DNA of 64,000 bases from assembly GCF_003265305.2 (NCBI RefSeq), contig NZ_CP033459.1, positions 372,001 through 436,000 of the forward strand, read 5' to 3'. The notes below the pieces were generated by a model that saw nothing but the letters and a program-made list of their open reading frames with translations, ran no database searches and was not told the origin of the DNA. The position numbers and the translations under genes are program-made. The DNA comes from Pseudoprevotella muciniphila (GTDB lineage: Bacteria > Bacteroidota > Bacteroidia > Bacteroidales > Bacteroidaceae). Positions 30,164-39,356 of the stretch are shown in pieces; the stretch's first letter is position 1, and each line of letters starts with the position of its first letter.

Positions 30164-30193
30164 TTGAAATATCAGAATTTCTTTGCATATTTG
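30164..30193 (+). promoter_or_regulatory. Candidate promoter for the galactose operon
   Basis: TTG at 30164-30166, 19 bases, then CATATTTG (30186-30193), one base off TAnnTTTG. About 100 bases of leader follow before galM. No clear operator repeat is seen in the leader. Confidence 0.45.
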
Positions 30194-30300
30194 CGTATGA
30201 AATGAAAGAATGACCTTTTGCCACCTAAAATGTGACAAATACATTTCTTCAATAAGTTACAATAACAGATTGTTAAACAAACTATATAAAAAACAACTCC

Positions 30301-31389
30301 ATGGAAAACGAAACTAAATCCGTCAGCGGATTGTGTAAAAAAGACTTTCAGAAAGTCATCAATGGAAAACAAACTGATTTATTTTTCCTAAACAACGAAA
30401 ATGGTGTAGAGATTGCCATAACTAATTATGGTGGTAGCGTTGTAGCCATCATGGTGCCTGATAAAAACGGCAATATGGCAAACGTTATCCAAGGGCATGA
30501 CAATATTGAAGATTGCATTTCCTCTCCCGAACCATTCCTCAGTACATTGGTAGGACGTTATGGTAACCGCATTGCGCGAGGTAAATTCACCTTGAATGGC
30601 AAAGAGAGAAATCTTGCCATCAACAACGGTCCGAACCATCTACATGGTGGTCCAACCGGGTTCCATGCTCGTGTATGGGATGCAGAGCAAGTAAATCCCA
30701 ATTGTGTGGTAATGCGATACATTTCAGCATACTATGAAGAAGGTTTCCCCGGAGAACTACACATGAATGTGATGTTCCGCCTTACAGACGACAATGAATT
30801 CGTAATAGACTATCGCGGTACAACCAACAAGAAGACAGTTGTCAACATGACACATCATGGTTTCTTCTCCTTGGCAGGCATAGCCAATCCTACTCCCGTT
30901 TGCGATGACATTCTTTGCGAAATCAATGCAGATTTCTTTGTACCTATCGATGACACCTCGATACCTACTGGCGAAATCCGCAGTGTGAAAGGCACGCCAT
31001 TCGACTTCACTACCCCCCACCCTGTTGGAGAGCGAATTGACGACCCGAACGATGAACAAATCAAAAACGGCGCAGGCTATGACCACTGCTTTGTGCTCAA
31101 CAAGAAAGAGCCCGGAGAATTGTCATTCGCGGCTCGTATAACAGAACCTGTCAGTGGTCGCGTGATGGAAGTATACACCACCGAGCCAGGCGTTCAGTTC
31201 TATAGCGACAACTGGGCTGATGGCTACAAAGGTCAGCATGGTGCTACATTCCCCCGTCGTTCTGCACTCTGTTTCGAGGCGCAACACTTCCCCGACAGTC
31301 CCAACCATCCTTGGTTCCCGAGCACAGTACTCCGCCCAGGTGAGGTTTACACGCAAAAGACTATTTACAAGTTTACTACAACTGAATAA
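30301..31389 (+). CDS. galM: Aldose 1-epimerase (galactose mutarotase)
   Basis: A 362-residue beta-sandwich enzyme converting beta-D-galactose to the alpha anomer used by GalK. The substrate motifs are NHLHGGPTGFH, the VVNMTHHGFFSLAG block with the catalytic histidine, and the general base Glu in CFEAQHFPDSPNH. There is no signal peptide, so it is cytoplasmic. It begins the galM - transporter - galK operon with a gap of 49 bases to the next gene. Confidence 0.94.
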   Translation: MENETKSVSGLCKKDFQKVINGKQTDLFFLNNENGVEIAITNYGGSVVAIMVPDKNGNMANVIQGHDNIEDCISSPEPFLSTLVGRYGNRIARGKFTLNGKERNLAINNGPNHLHGGPTGFHARVWDAEQVNPNCVVMRYISAYYEEGFPGELHMNVMFRLTDDNEFVIDYRGTTNKKTVVNMTHHGFFSLAGIANPTPVCDDILCEINADFFVPIDDTSIPTGEIRSVKGTPFDFTTPHPVGERIDDPNDEQIKNGAGYDHCFVLNKKEPGELSFAARITEPVSGRVMEVYTTEPGVQFYSDNWADGYKGQHGATFPRRSALCFEAQHFPDSPNHPWFPSTVLRPGEVYTQKTIYKFTTTE

Positions 31390-31438
31390 TCGCAGAATTA
31401 TCAAAACTATAAACATTAATAAATAAACAAAAAATCAA

Positions 31439-32740
31439 ATGGCACAAAAAACAAAACAGTGGGGAGCGATAATCGTAATGATTGCACTCTTTGCTATGAT
31501 TGCGTTCGTAACGAACCTTTGTACGCCGATGGCGACTATCATCAAGAACCAGGGTGAGATTTCTAATGTTCTGGCTCAGATTGGTAACTATGGAAACTTT
31601 GTAGCATATTTGGTTATGGGTATTCCTGCAGGTATGCTCATCGCTAAATTTGGCTACAAAAAGACTGCTCTTATCGGTCTCGTAGTGGGCATTATCGGTA
31701 TCCTTATTCAATGGTGCAGTGGTCTCATTGATGCAGGTGACGGTTCTAATATTGGCGTTGTATTTGGCGTTTACTTGCTTGGTGCATTTATCAGCGGTTT
31801 GACAATGTGTATTCTGAACTGCGTTGTAAACCCAATGCTGAACCTTCTCGGTGGCGGTGGCAACAAGGGTAACCAACTGATTCAGATTGGCGGTGTGTTC
31901 AACAGTACCGCTGCAGTTTGCTGCTACATCCTTATGGGTGCTCTGATTGCAGATGCCACAAAGGCCAAGATTTCGGATGCCACTCCTGCGTTGCTGATTG
32001 CACTCGCAATCTTCGTTGTTGCATTTGTAGTTATCCTTTTCACGAGGATTGAAGAACCTGAACAAGCCCCTGTCAAGATGGAACTTGTAAAAGGCGCTAT
32101 GAGTTATCGTCATTTTGCTCTCGGCGCACTTGCAATTTTCCTTTACATGGGAATTGAAGTAGGTGTTCCCAACTTTGTTCAGCAATATCTTAATGCACCT
32201 GAGACATTTGCCCGTCTGCACATTCCAGCAGCAACCGTTGGTATGATTGTTGCCGTATATTGGTTCATGATGCTTATCGGTCGTTTTGCCGGTGCTGCTA
32301 TCGGTAACAAAGTCAGCAGCCGTGCCATGGTTACCACAGTAAGCATTGCTACACTCTGCTTGGTACTTTTCGGTATGTTTGCCCCTGATACGGTCCTCGT
32401 TCCATTCCCAGGTGTTGATTGGGGACAACTGAAGATAGTTTGGTCCGACATTCCTCTCGGCATTTTTGCATTCTTGCTCGTTGGTCTTTGCACCAGCGTA
32501 ATGTGGGGTGCTATCTTTAATATGGCAGTGGAAGGACTTGGTAAATACACAGCCATCGCTTCTGGTATCTTTATGACAATGGTATTTGGCTGTGCAGTGA
32601 TGATGTTCATCCAGGCTACCGTTGCTGATGCTGTTGGCTACATCCAGAGTTATTGGGTAGTTGTTGCATGCGCTGCATACATTTTGTTCTACGCTCTCAT
32701 TGGCAGCCGCGTAACAAAACGTGAAGAAGAAAAAGAATAA
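31439..32740 (+). CDS. MFS sugar transporter, FucP/GluP-like, probably for galactose
   Basis: 433 residues with twelve hydrophobic helices, of the FucP-type branch of the major facilitator superfamily (proton symporters for fucose, glucose or galactose). Features: PAGMLIAKFGYKKTALIG after helix 2 (motif A position) and the GRFAGAAIGNKVSSRAM loop in the second half. Its place between galM and galK makes galactose the most likely substrate. The sequence alone cannot distinguish hexoses. Confidence 0.83.
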   Translation: MAQKTKQWGAIIVMIALFAMIAFVTNLCTPMATIIKNQGEISNVLAQIGNYGNFVAYLVMGIPAGMLIAKFGYKKTALIGLVVGIIGILIQWCSGLIDAGDGSNIGVVFGVYLLGAFISGLTMCILNCVVNPMLNLLGGGGNKGNQLIQIGGVFNSTAAVCCYILMGALIADATKAKISDATPALLIALAIFVVAFVVILFTRIEEPEQAPVKMELVKGAMSYRHFALGALAIFLYMGIEVGVPNFVQQYLNAPETFARLHIPAATVGMIVAVYWFMMLIGRFAGAAIGNKVSSRAMVTTVSIATLCLVLFGMFAPDTVLVPFPGVDWGQLKIVWSDIPLGIFAFLLVGLCTSVMWGAIFNMAVEGLGKYTAIASGIFMTMVFGCAVMMFIQATVADAVGYIQSYWVVVACAAYILFYALIGSRVTKREEEKE

Positions 32741-32768
32741 TATAGAAATTATATAAAACTTATTTATC

Positions 32769-33929
32769 ATGAAATTAACAATCGAAGACGTTCGCAGTCG
32801 TTTTATCAAGCATTTCGACGGTCAGACTGGCTCTGTTTATACCGCTCCCGGTAGAATTAACCTCATTGGTGAGCACACTGACTATAACAACGGTTATGTA
32901 TTCCCTGGCGCCGTAGAACAAGGAATGATTGCCGAGATTAAACCTAATGGCACTCGCAACGTTGATGCCTACAGCATTGACCTCAAGGATCGTGTTCAGT
33001 TCTCACTCGATGACGAGAAAGGGCCTAATGCCACTTGGGCACGCTATATCTATGGTGTTTGCCGCGAAATGATGGCTCTTGGTGTTCCCGTAGAAGGTTT
33101 CAACACAGCCTTTGCCGGTGACGTACCTCTCGGAGCAGGTATGAGTAGTTCTGCAGCCCTTGAAAGCACTTACGCTTTTGCTATCAATGATCTCTTCGGC
33201 GAGAACAAGATTGAGCGCATGGAACTGGCGCTTGTAGGTCAGCGCACAGAACACAAGTACATCGGTGTAAACTGTGGTATTATGGACCAGGCGATTTCTT
33301 GCCTCGGTAAGGCCGGTCATCTTATGCGTATGGACTGCCGCAGCGGTGAGATAGAGTATTTCCCCTGGCATCCAAAAGGCTACCAACTCGTACTCGTAAA
33401 TAGTTGCGTGAAGCACGAACTCAAGGGTTCTCCTTATAATGAGCGCCGCCTGCAATGCGAACACGTTGCAGAGGTGATTGCCAAAAAACATCCTGAAGTT
33501 GAGAGTCTTCGCGATGCAACGATGGAGATGCTTGACGAAGTGAAAAACGAAATCACAGGTGCAGAATACAAGCGCGCACGCTACGTCATCGGTGAGGTAG
33601 TTCGCGTTCTTGCAGTCTGCGAAGCCCTCGAAATCGATGACTACGAGAAGGTAGGTCAGATGATGTACGACACCCACTATGGTCTCAGCAAGGAATACGA
33701 GGTTAGTTGCGAAGAACTCGACTTCCTTAACGATGTGGCTAAGGAGTGCGGTGTAACAGGTTCACGCATCATGGGCGGCGGCTTTGGTGGTTGCACCATC
33801 AACCTCGTTGCTGACGAACTGGCTCCTAACTTCAAGAAGGTTGTAGTAGAAAAATTCGAAGAGAAGTACGGCAAGAAGCCTATCGTCATTGACGTTGTCA
33901 TTGGTGATGGTGCCCGCAAACTCTGCTAA
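32769..33929 (+). CDS. galK: Galactokinase
   Basis: A 386-residue GHMP kinase phosphorylating alpha-D-galactose at C1. The galactokinase signature GRINLIGEHTDYNNG is near residue 25, the ATP-binding PLGAGMSSSAALE near residue 121, and GSRIMGGGFGGC near the end. It is 28 bases after the transporter and closes the operon, followed by a strong hairpin. The galT and galE genes are not in this window. Confidence 0.96.
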   Translation: MKLTIEDVRSRFIKHFDGQTGSVYTAPGRINLIGEHTDYNNGYVFPGAVEQGMIAEIKPNGTRNVDAYSIDLKDRVQFSLDDEKGPNATWARYIYGVCREMMALGVPVEGFNTAFAGDVPLGAGMSSSAALESTYAFAINDLFGENKIERMELALVGQRTEHKYIGVNCGIMDQAISCLGKAGHLMRMDCRSGEIEYFPWHPKGYQLVLVNSCVKHELKGSPYNERRLQCEHVAEVIAKKHPEVESLRDATMEMLDEVKNEITGAEYKRARYVIGEVVRVLAVCEALEIDDYEKVGQMMYDTHYGLSKEYEVSCEELDFLNDVAKECGVTGSRIMGGGFGGCTINLVADELAPNFKKVVVEKFEEKYGKKPIVIDVVIGDGARKLC

Positions 33930-33953
33930 TATTCTTTCATACTTACATAACAA

Positions 33954-33986
33954 ACACCCCGAAGATTTCTAATTTCTTCGGGGTGT
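33954..33986 (+). terminator. Terminator after galK
   Basis: A perfect 12-bp stem (ACACCCCGAAGA with TCTTCGGGGTGT) and a nine-base loop, followed by ACTTTTTA. It is 24 bases after the galK stop. Confidence 0.88.
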
Positions 33987-34139
33987 ACTTTTTATGTCAG
34001 TTCCAAGGAGAACAAACCATCCTACGGAGCCGTAACATCACGGATTCTCGGTCAAGTATTTTATTCTGTAAACAGTAATAAAAACATACTATAACAGGAC
34101 GATATAAGTCGCTTAAAAACTAAACTGTACTATAGTCTT

Positions 34140-34604
34140 CTATGCACAATAAGTTAGAATAGTGAATTGTCTGCCATATTGACCAATGTCACAAAGACGA
34201 GAGTTTCCAGATTGCCTCCATATTTTATTTCCGTTTTCATAGTGTAATTTGTATTTAGATTGTTTAAGTAGGTTTATAAAATAATTGGAGCCTTTAGATG
34301 TGAAAAATTTCACAGAAAAGTTATGGCATAAACCAGTTCCTATTGACCAATGTATTTCACTTCCGAAGCCATCTCGCGTATTTCTTATATAAGTCGTAGT
34401 GCTACCAATAAATTCTGCTTGATATGAAGTTTGTTTGTATCCAAGACTTCTTAATATAGATTCAGCTTTATACCCTTCATTGTTATCTGCATATTGATTC
34501 ATCATTTGTAATGTATATGGAGTTACACCTGTAGGATATTTTCTTTGAGCAAATAGAGTCAAAGGCATTAGAATTAATATTAAAAAGGGTACGTATTTTT
34601 TCAT
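34140..34604 (-). CDS. Small secreted protein of unknown function
   Basis: 154 residues with a clear signal peptide (MKKYVPFLILILMPLTLFAQ). The mature part is mixed, with a central FGSEIHWSIGTGLCHNFSV block and two cysteines that could form a disulfide. It is not recognised. It stands alone between galK (opposite strand) and the aldolase gene, behind the aldolase terminator, so it must have its own promoter. About 150 bases between it and the galK terminator hold no gene. Confidence 0.6.
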   Translation of the reverse strand: MKKYVPFLILILMPLTLFAQRKYPTGVTPYTLQMMNQYADNNEGYKAESILRSLGYKQTSYQAEFIGSTTTYIRNTRDGFGSEIHWSIGTGLCHNFSVKFFTSKGSNYFINLLKQSKYKLHYENGNKIWRQSGNSRLCDIGQYGRQFTILTYCA

Positions 34605-34641
34605 AATTTGAAATTTGTTAAAAGGATTTAATAAAATATCT

Positions 34642-34670
34642 GTCGCACTCCAAAAAATATGGAGTGCGAC
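34642..34670 (-). terminator. Terminator after the aldolase gene
   Basis: A perfect 10-bp stem, GTCGCACTCC with GGAGTGCGAC, around a nine-base A/T loop, 28 bases beyond the aldolase stop. Confidence 0.8.
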
Positions 34671-34697
34671 TATAATTGTATCAGTTAACTAAAACTT

Positions 34698-35702
34698 TTA
34701 TTCTGCGAGTTTGTTGTCTGAACCGAGTACTTCAGTAATTTTATGACAATAGAGGTCATACATCAGGTCGCGTGCTGGTCCGCAATATTTGCGTGGGTCG
34801 AATTCGCCCGGTTTGTCATTGAAGACCTTGCGCACAGCGGCTGTGAATGCGAGACGACTGTCGGAGTCGATGTTAATCTTGCATACAGCGCTCTTTGATG
34901 CCTTACGGAGTTGTTCTTCTGGAATACCTACTGCATCGGGCAATTTACCGCCATTGGCATTGATGATGTCCACATATTCCTGTGGTACAGAACTTGATCC
35001 GTGGAGTACGATTGGGAAACCTGGAAGTTTCTCCATAATAGCATCGAGCACGTCGAATGCCAAAGGAGGAGGAACGAGTTTACCAGTCTTCGGGTCGCGC
35101 GTGCACTGTTCTGGCTTGAATTTGTAAGCGCCATGACTTGTACCGATGGAGATTGCGAGGCTATCGCAACCAGTTCGTGTAACGAAGTCGATCACCTCTT
35201 CTGGCTGTGTGTAGTGAGATTCTTCTGCAACAACCTCGTCTTCAACACCTGCAAGTACACCGAGTTCACCTTCTACTGTAACATCGAATTGGTGAGCATA
35301 TTCAACTACCTTCTTTGTAAGTGCAACGTTCTCTTCATAAGGAAGTGAGGAGCCGTCGATCATAACGCTTGAGAAACCGCTGTCAACGCAACTCTTGCAA
35401 ATCTCGAAACTGTCGCCATGGTCGAGGTGCAGACAGATTTCGGGATGCTCACAGCCGAGTTCTTTTGCATACTCTACAGCGCCCTGTGCGAGGTAGCGCA
35501 GGAGAGTCTCGTTAGCGTATGCACGCGCACCCTTCGATACTTGTAGGATTACAGGAGACTTTTTGTCGCTCGATGCTTTGATAATTGCCTGGAGCTGCTC
35601 CATGTTGTTAAAGTTGAAGGCGGGAATAGCATAGCCGCCATTGATGGCACGTTTGAACATCTCGCGGGTGTTCACAAGGCCTAAATCTTTATAATTTACC
35701 AT
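34698..35702 (-). CDS. fba: Class II fructose-bisphosphate aldolase
   Basis: From ATG at 35702 (MVNYKDLGLVNTREMF) the enzyme has 334 residues. It splits fructose 1,6-bisphosphate using zinc. Zinc ligands are in CLHLDHGDSFE, in SIGTSHGAYKF and in IVLHGSSSVP. The longer open frame to 35825 adds about 40 Lys/Phe/Tyr-rich residues translated from the A+T-rich promoter region and was rejected. It fits glycolysis with the pfkA and tpiA genes of this window. Monocistronic. Confidence 0.94.
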   Translation of the reverse strand: MVNYKDLGLVNTREMFKRAINGGYAIPAFNFNNMEQLQAIIKASSDKKSPVILQVSKGARAYANETLLRYLAQGAVEYAKELGCEHPEICLHLDHGDSFEICKSCVDSGFSSVMIDGSSLPYEENVALTKKVVEYAHQFDVTVEGELGVLAGVEDEVVAEESHYTQPEEVIDFVTRTGCDSLAISIGTSHGAYKFKPEQCTRDPKTGKLVPPPLAFDVLDAIMEKLPGFPIVLHGSSSVPQEYVDIINANGGKLPDAVGIPEEQLRKASKSAVCKINIDSDSRLAFTAAVRKVFNDKPGEFDPRKYCGPARDLMYDLYCHKITEVLGSDNKLAE

Positions 35703-35739
35703 AGATTTGAAAAAATAAAAATGTTTGATATTCTTATTG

Positions 35740-35747
35740 CAAAAATA
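35740..35747 (-). promoter_or_regulatory. -7 box for the aldolase gene
   Basis: On the minus strand TATTTTTG matches TAnnTTTG, 37 bases before the start codon. A matching -33 TTTG is not obvious. Confidence 0.45.
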
Positions 35748-35857
35748 GTATTTAAATTTGAAATTATAAAAAGAATAAATCGATTTTAAATATTTCGAAC
35801 CAAATTTGGTGTCAAAATATATCAAAACCTACTATAGACCTCGCATAATAAAAGGGG

Positions 35858-35894
35858 AATAGCCTGAACTACAAAGGGAGAAGTTCAGGCTATT
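35858..35894 (-). terminator. Terminator after the GH84 gene
   Basis: A perfect 13-bp stem, AATAGCCTGAACT with AGTTCAGGCTATT, around an 11-base loop, 31 bases past the GH84 stop. Confidence 0.82.
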
Positions 35895-35925
35895 ATCCTA
35901 TAAATGGAGACATTGATTGCCTTTA

Positions 35926-38900
35926 CTATCTTACAATAAATTTTCTTGTAAAAACAGAACCATCTTCTCGTGTGAGTTTTACGATAACAACTCCTCCACT
36001 AAGATCGGACTTGGCTATTTCATATTCTCTTGCACCATTGAGTTTTGTTTTGCGAATCAGTTGTCCGTTTGGTGCATATAATTCCACATTTTTTAATTTG
36101 GAGTTACCTGACACAGAGATGAAACTTTCTCCATTTTTCCAACTTGGAGCATCTGAGTTAATAGCGAAAGTTTTTATGGTTGTAACTTCAGAAGTATCCT
36201 TATATTCTTCTATCTCATAGATTGAAGGCGCTGTTCCGGTCCATGCTATTTTTATGTCTGAAGCGTCATTGTATCCCGTCAGGTCGATAATCTGAATATT
36301 TGCAGTGGCGCATTTTCCTAAACGCGTCCAACTGCTGCCGTCGGTTGTTACACTGGCACTTGCGTTACTACCTACTGATGCATCCTGATAGATGCAAACT
36401 CCTGCGACCTTATAATCTTGCATGAAATGATAAGTGATGGGTGAACCACCATAGCCTTCCTTTGTACTTGCTTTGCTGTCATACAAGTTAAACAATCCGT
36501 TTCCATTTGCATCTTCTGCAACAGGCAAAACAAGCGAATGCTTGTTGACTTCAATTTCAAAAAGTCTTAGCCATTTTGATGTATTTGCACTGCTGACATA
36601 CAAACGTACATAAAGCGCAGCCTGATCCTCACCATCAAAATCGCAATACGTCATTTCGTCATTGAACTTGACAGCATTAGCATTAGATATTGTAAATGTC
36701 GTTGTATTTGTCCCTTTTATCTTCAAGTCTTTCCAATCTGTCTTATTTGTGGAAAACTGGACTTTTGCTCCATACGGATAGTCGTTGTTGACTGTTCCGA
36801 AACATACTCTCACATCGCTAAGACGGGTGGTGTCTTCGAGTGTCAACACGTAGGCATCGCCAGTTGCTTGATTTCTGTTTAATGACCACCATGAGGTATA
36901 GTCGCCATCGGTCAAGCTGCTCAATGAAGTTCCGCTGGCATTACCACCAGACGGGACTTCAACCTGACTTATCTTTGCTGTTGAAGATGGAGTAACGGAG
37001 AAAGTCCTTGCAGACATCTTCATCGTTTTAGGAGTTTCTCCATCATTCTCGAAGATTATATACTTGATGAATCCTTCTTTGAGTTCCTCGGCAGATGTGA
37101 TGGTTCGCCATGTCTTGAAGTTTTCTGACACTTTTACTGTATAATTTGCGAGCAGTGTATCATTCAGAATGTAAGATGATATTTTAGTTGCATCGGGCAA
37201 CTTTATTCCGATATAATTGCCTTTGTTCAGAACAACCGTTGAAGTGATATTCAGATAATAGCTGTTTGTCGTAGTTGCATACATTGCGCGTACTGCTTTT
37301 GCTTCTATACCTGTCAGGTTAGTTACTGCCTGTCGCCCTGTTGGTAAGCCATTCTCAAAATAATTGTCCATGCAGTATTCCTGCAACCAGGCCACAAATT
37401 TCTTGAAATACAGTTCTGACGGTTGGGAAACACGTTGTGACACCGATATGCCGCTACCCATTCCTTCTAAAGCATAGGCTATGTACTTTGTATCGGTATA
37501 TATCGCTTCGAGCTCTTTATTAGCAGCTATAAATTCATTCCACCTCGTTTCTCTATCGCCTGTTGTTTGCGAAACTTCTATAAGCTTCAATGAATTAGAG
37601 GTCATTGTTTTCAGCTTTTGCAGCCATGGTGCAATGTCTTGATAGAAAAGTCGGTCAGACTCTTTTTCAGATGTTTCAAATGCTATGAATTTGTCACAGG
37701 CGGTATTTATTCTTTCAAGTCTTTGTTTCAGATTAACAAGATATGTATTAGATATTCCTTTCTGAATGGCAGATTTGGAACTGTTCATCATAGTGGAAAA
37801 ATCAGAGGGGTCGTTGTAACGCAGATAGTCAGCCAAGAACTCGAAATCTTCTGCATTTTCCTTACCTACCACAGCCTTAACAGCAGCCTTGTAACTTGTA
37901 CTGTTAACAAACTTGGCTGTATTCCAAGCATAATCTGCAACGCTGAAAAGTGCTATTTTTGAAAGTTCGCCCTCTTGCATAGGATTGGAAACAATACCTA
38001 TACCATTTTCAAGAGTTGCAGGCAGGCTTCCATTGTTTGATACACTCGGCATGTCATAGAAATTTGAATACATATCCTTTGTATATATCTGACCGTCAGC
38101 ATTGTCATTACATGGATAATTCCACCACCAACCGACATTCCTCCCAAGATATTTCTTTACCTGATTGAGGTCAGAGGAGTTTGGAATACTCCACACTCCC
38201 CATCCGGTAGTATATATAGTTATGTGTTGTGGAGTATTTGCAAGAGCAGTAAAAAATCCTTGTCTCTGTTCTTCTGAACTGGAAAATGTGGTACAGTAAA
38301 TCTGTGGCACAAAATGGAGTGGCTTAACAGTGTCAGCCGGTGCCGCAGTGGATTTATTGTACTTTTGTTCTATTGCCTGTTGAACAGCATTCAGTCTTTC
38401 TGCATTCAGCGCATATCCAGATTCAGAGTTAGGTATGCCAACATCATCCACAAATATAGCAAATTGTCGCACCCCGAGTTTGTACATCAAGTCAAATTTA
38501 GCCATGATGTCATTGACAACTGTTGAGCTGTTGAGGAAATTGTTTCCGGGATGAATCGCCCATATAAAGTTAACTTTGGTCTTGTGCGCCTCTTCTGTCA
38601 GTTCTTTTACCATATTTTGAGAAAGCCATCCGTTCTTTTCTTGCTGTTCTGTAATAGAAACAGGATAAGCATCTTTCCAATTATTGGAATGATATGGATC
38701 ACTCTTCGCACCATAAAGATACGTATTCATCTTATAGCGCATCATAAATTTGAAAATATCCTTCTTGACTGAGACGCTGTAAGGATAACCATAGTAACCT
38801 TCAACAAGCCCCCTACTCTGCTGGTCTGCGTAGTCATAAATATTCACACACCGCAAGTTTTCGGTTCCGTTGTCAAGCATTTGTTCAAAGGTGGCGAGCC

Positions 38901-39336
38901 CCATGAATGTGGCATCAGTATTTTCGCCGAGCACTATGAGTTCAGCCTGTCCGTCTTGATTTCTTAGCGACAATAAATGTTTGTCATACTTATCTGTTTT
39001 ACCGAAGACCGTTCTGTTCAATCCACGGGTAGAGACAAGATTATCGGCTACTTCATTTGAGCCATTGACACCGAGATAGATATTAGTCATGCCAGAGACT
39101 GCTGAACTGCTGATTTCAGCAGACACACCTGCTTCTGACAAAATGCTTTTTATTCGGTCTTTTGTATAATTGTCTATTCCCGACTCGCACACGATGTTCA
39201 CTGTCGAAGAGAGCGAAACCGTCCCATCCTGCAAGTTTTGTGTTTGCGGTATCGGATAAATCGAATAGCTTTGTCCGAATGCAAAGAGGCTGATGACGCA
39301 TGTCATTGCAGCTAAGAATAATCTTTTCATTTTCAT
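35926..39336 (-). CDS. Secreted GH84 beta-N-acetylglucosaminidase (hyaluronidase/O-GlcNAcase type)
   Basis: A 1136-residue exported enzyme acting on beta-linked GlcNAc in host or dietary glycans. Order: signal peptide (MKRLFLAAMTCVISLFAFG), a hexosaminidase-like N-terminal domain (to about 170), the GH84 barrel opening GLVEGYYGYPYS (177-188) with the catalytic Asp pair D297-D298 (FAIFVDDVG), a helical region, and several beta domains resembling F5/8-type carbohydrate-binding modules. The last 75 residues (VELYAPNGQLIRKTKL... GVVIVKLTREDGSVFTRKFIV) look like a type IX secretion sorting domain. The gene starts 20 bases after valS ends, so it may be read from the valS transcript. Confidence 0.85.
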   Translation of the reverse strand: MKMKRLFLAAMTCVISLFAFGQSYSIYPIPQTQNLQDGTVSLSSTVNIVCESGIDNYTKDRIKSILSEAGVSAEISSSAVSGMTNIYLGVNGSNEVADNLVSTRGLNRTVFGKTDKYDKHLLSLRNQDGQAELIVLGENTDATFMGLATFEQMLDNGTENLRCVNIYDYADQQSRGLVEGYYGYPYSVSVKKDIFKFMMRYKMNTYLYGAKSDPYHSNNWKDAYPVSITEQQEKNGWLSQNMVKELTEEAHKTKVNFIWAIHPGNNFLNSSTVVNDIMAKFDLMYKLGVRQFAIFVDDVGIPNSESGYALNAERLNAVQQAIEQKYNKSTAAPADTVKPLHFVPQIYCTTFSSSEEQRQGFFTALANTPQHITIYTTGWGVWSIPNSSDLNQVKKYLGRNVGWWWNYPCNDNADGQIYTKDMYSNFYDMPSVSNNGSLPATLENGIGIVSNPMQEGELSKIALFSVADYAWNTAKFVNSTSYKAAVKAVVGKENAEDFEFLADYLRYNDPSDFSTMMNSSKSAIQKGISNTYLVNLKQRLERINTACDKFIAFETSEKESDRLFYQDIAPWLQKLKTMTSNSLKLIEVSQTTGDRETRWNEFIAANKELEAIYTDTKYIAYALEGMGSGISVSQRVSQPSELYFKKFVAWLQEYCMDNYFENGLPTGRQAVTNLTGIEAKAVRAMYATTTNSYYLNITSTVVLNKGNYIGIKLPDATKISSYILNDTLLANYTVKVSENFKTWRTITSAEELKEGFIKYIIFENDGETPKTMKMSARTFSVTPSSTAKISQVEVPSGGNASGTSLSSLTDGDYTSWWSLNRNQATGDAYVLTLEDTTRLSDVRVCFGTVNNDYPYGAKVQFSTNKTDWKDLKIKGTNTTTFTISNANAVKFNDEMTYCDFDGEDQAALYVRLYVSSANTSKWLRLFEIEVNKHSLVLPVAEDANGNGLFNLYDSKASTKEGYGGSPITYHFMQDYKVAGVCIYQDASVGSNASASVTTDGSSWTRLGKCATANIQIIDLTGYNDASDIKIAWTGTAPSIYEIEEYKDTSEVTTIKTFAINSDAPSWKNGESFISVSGNSKLKNVELYAPNGQLIRKTKLNGAREYEIAKSDLSGGVVIVKLTREDGSVFTRKFIVR

Positions 39337-39356
39337 TTTTAAACAGTTTTTGTGAT

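Noticed and set aside
31376-32809. A 477-codon antisense frame opposite the MFS transporter
   Set aside because: It lies entirely against a well-conserved gene, is Cys/His/Asn-rich and has no motif; it is a by-product of the codon pattern of the transporter.
33003-33677. A 224-codon antisense frame opposite galK
   Set aside because: Shadow of a clear galactokinase gene.
35703-35825. N-terminal extension of the aldolase
   Set aside because: The extra 41 residues are Phe/Tyr/Lys-rich translation of an A+T-rich promoter region that contains a TAnnTTTG box.
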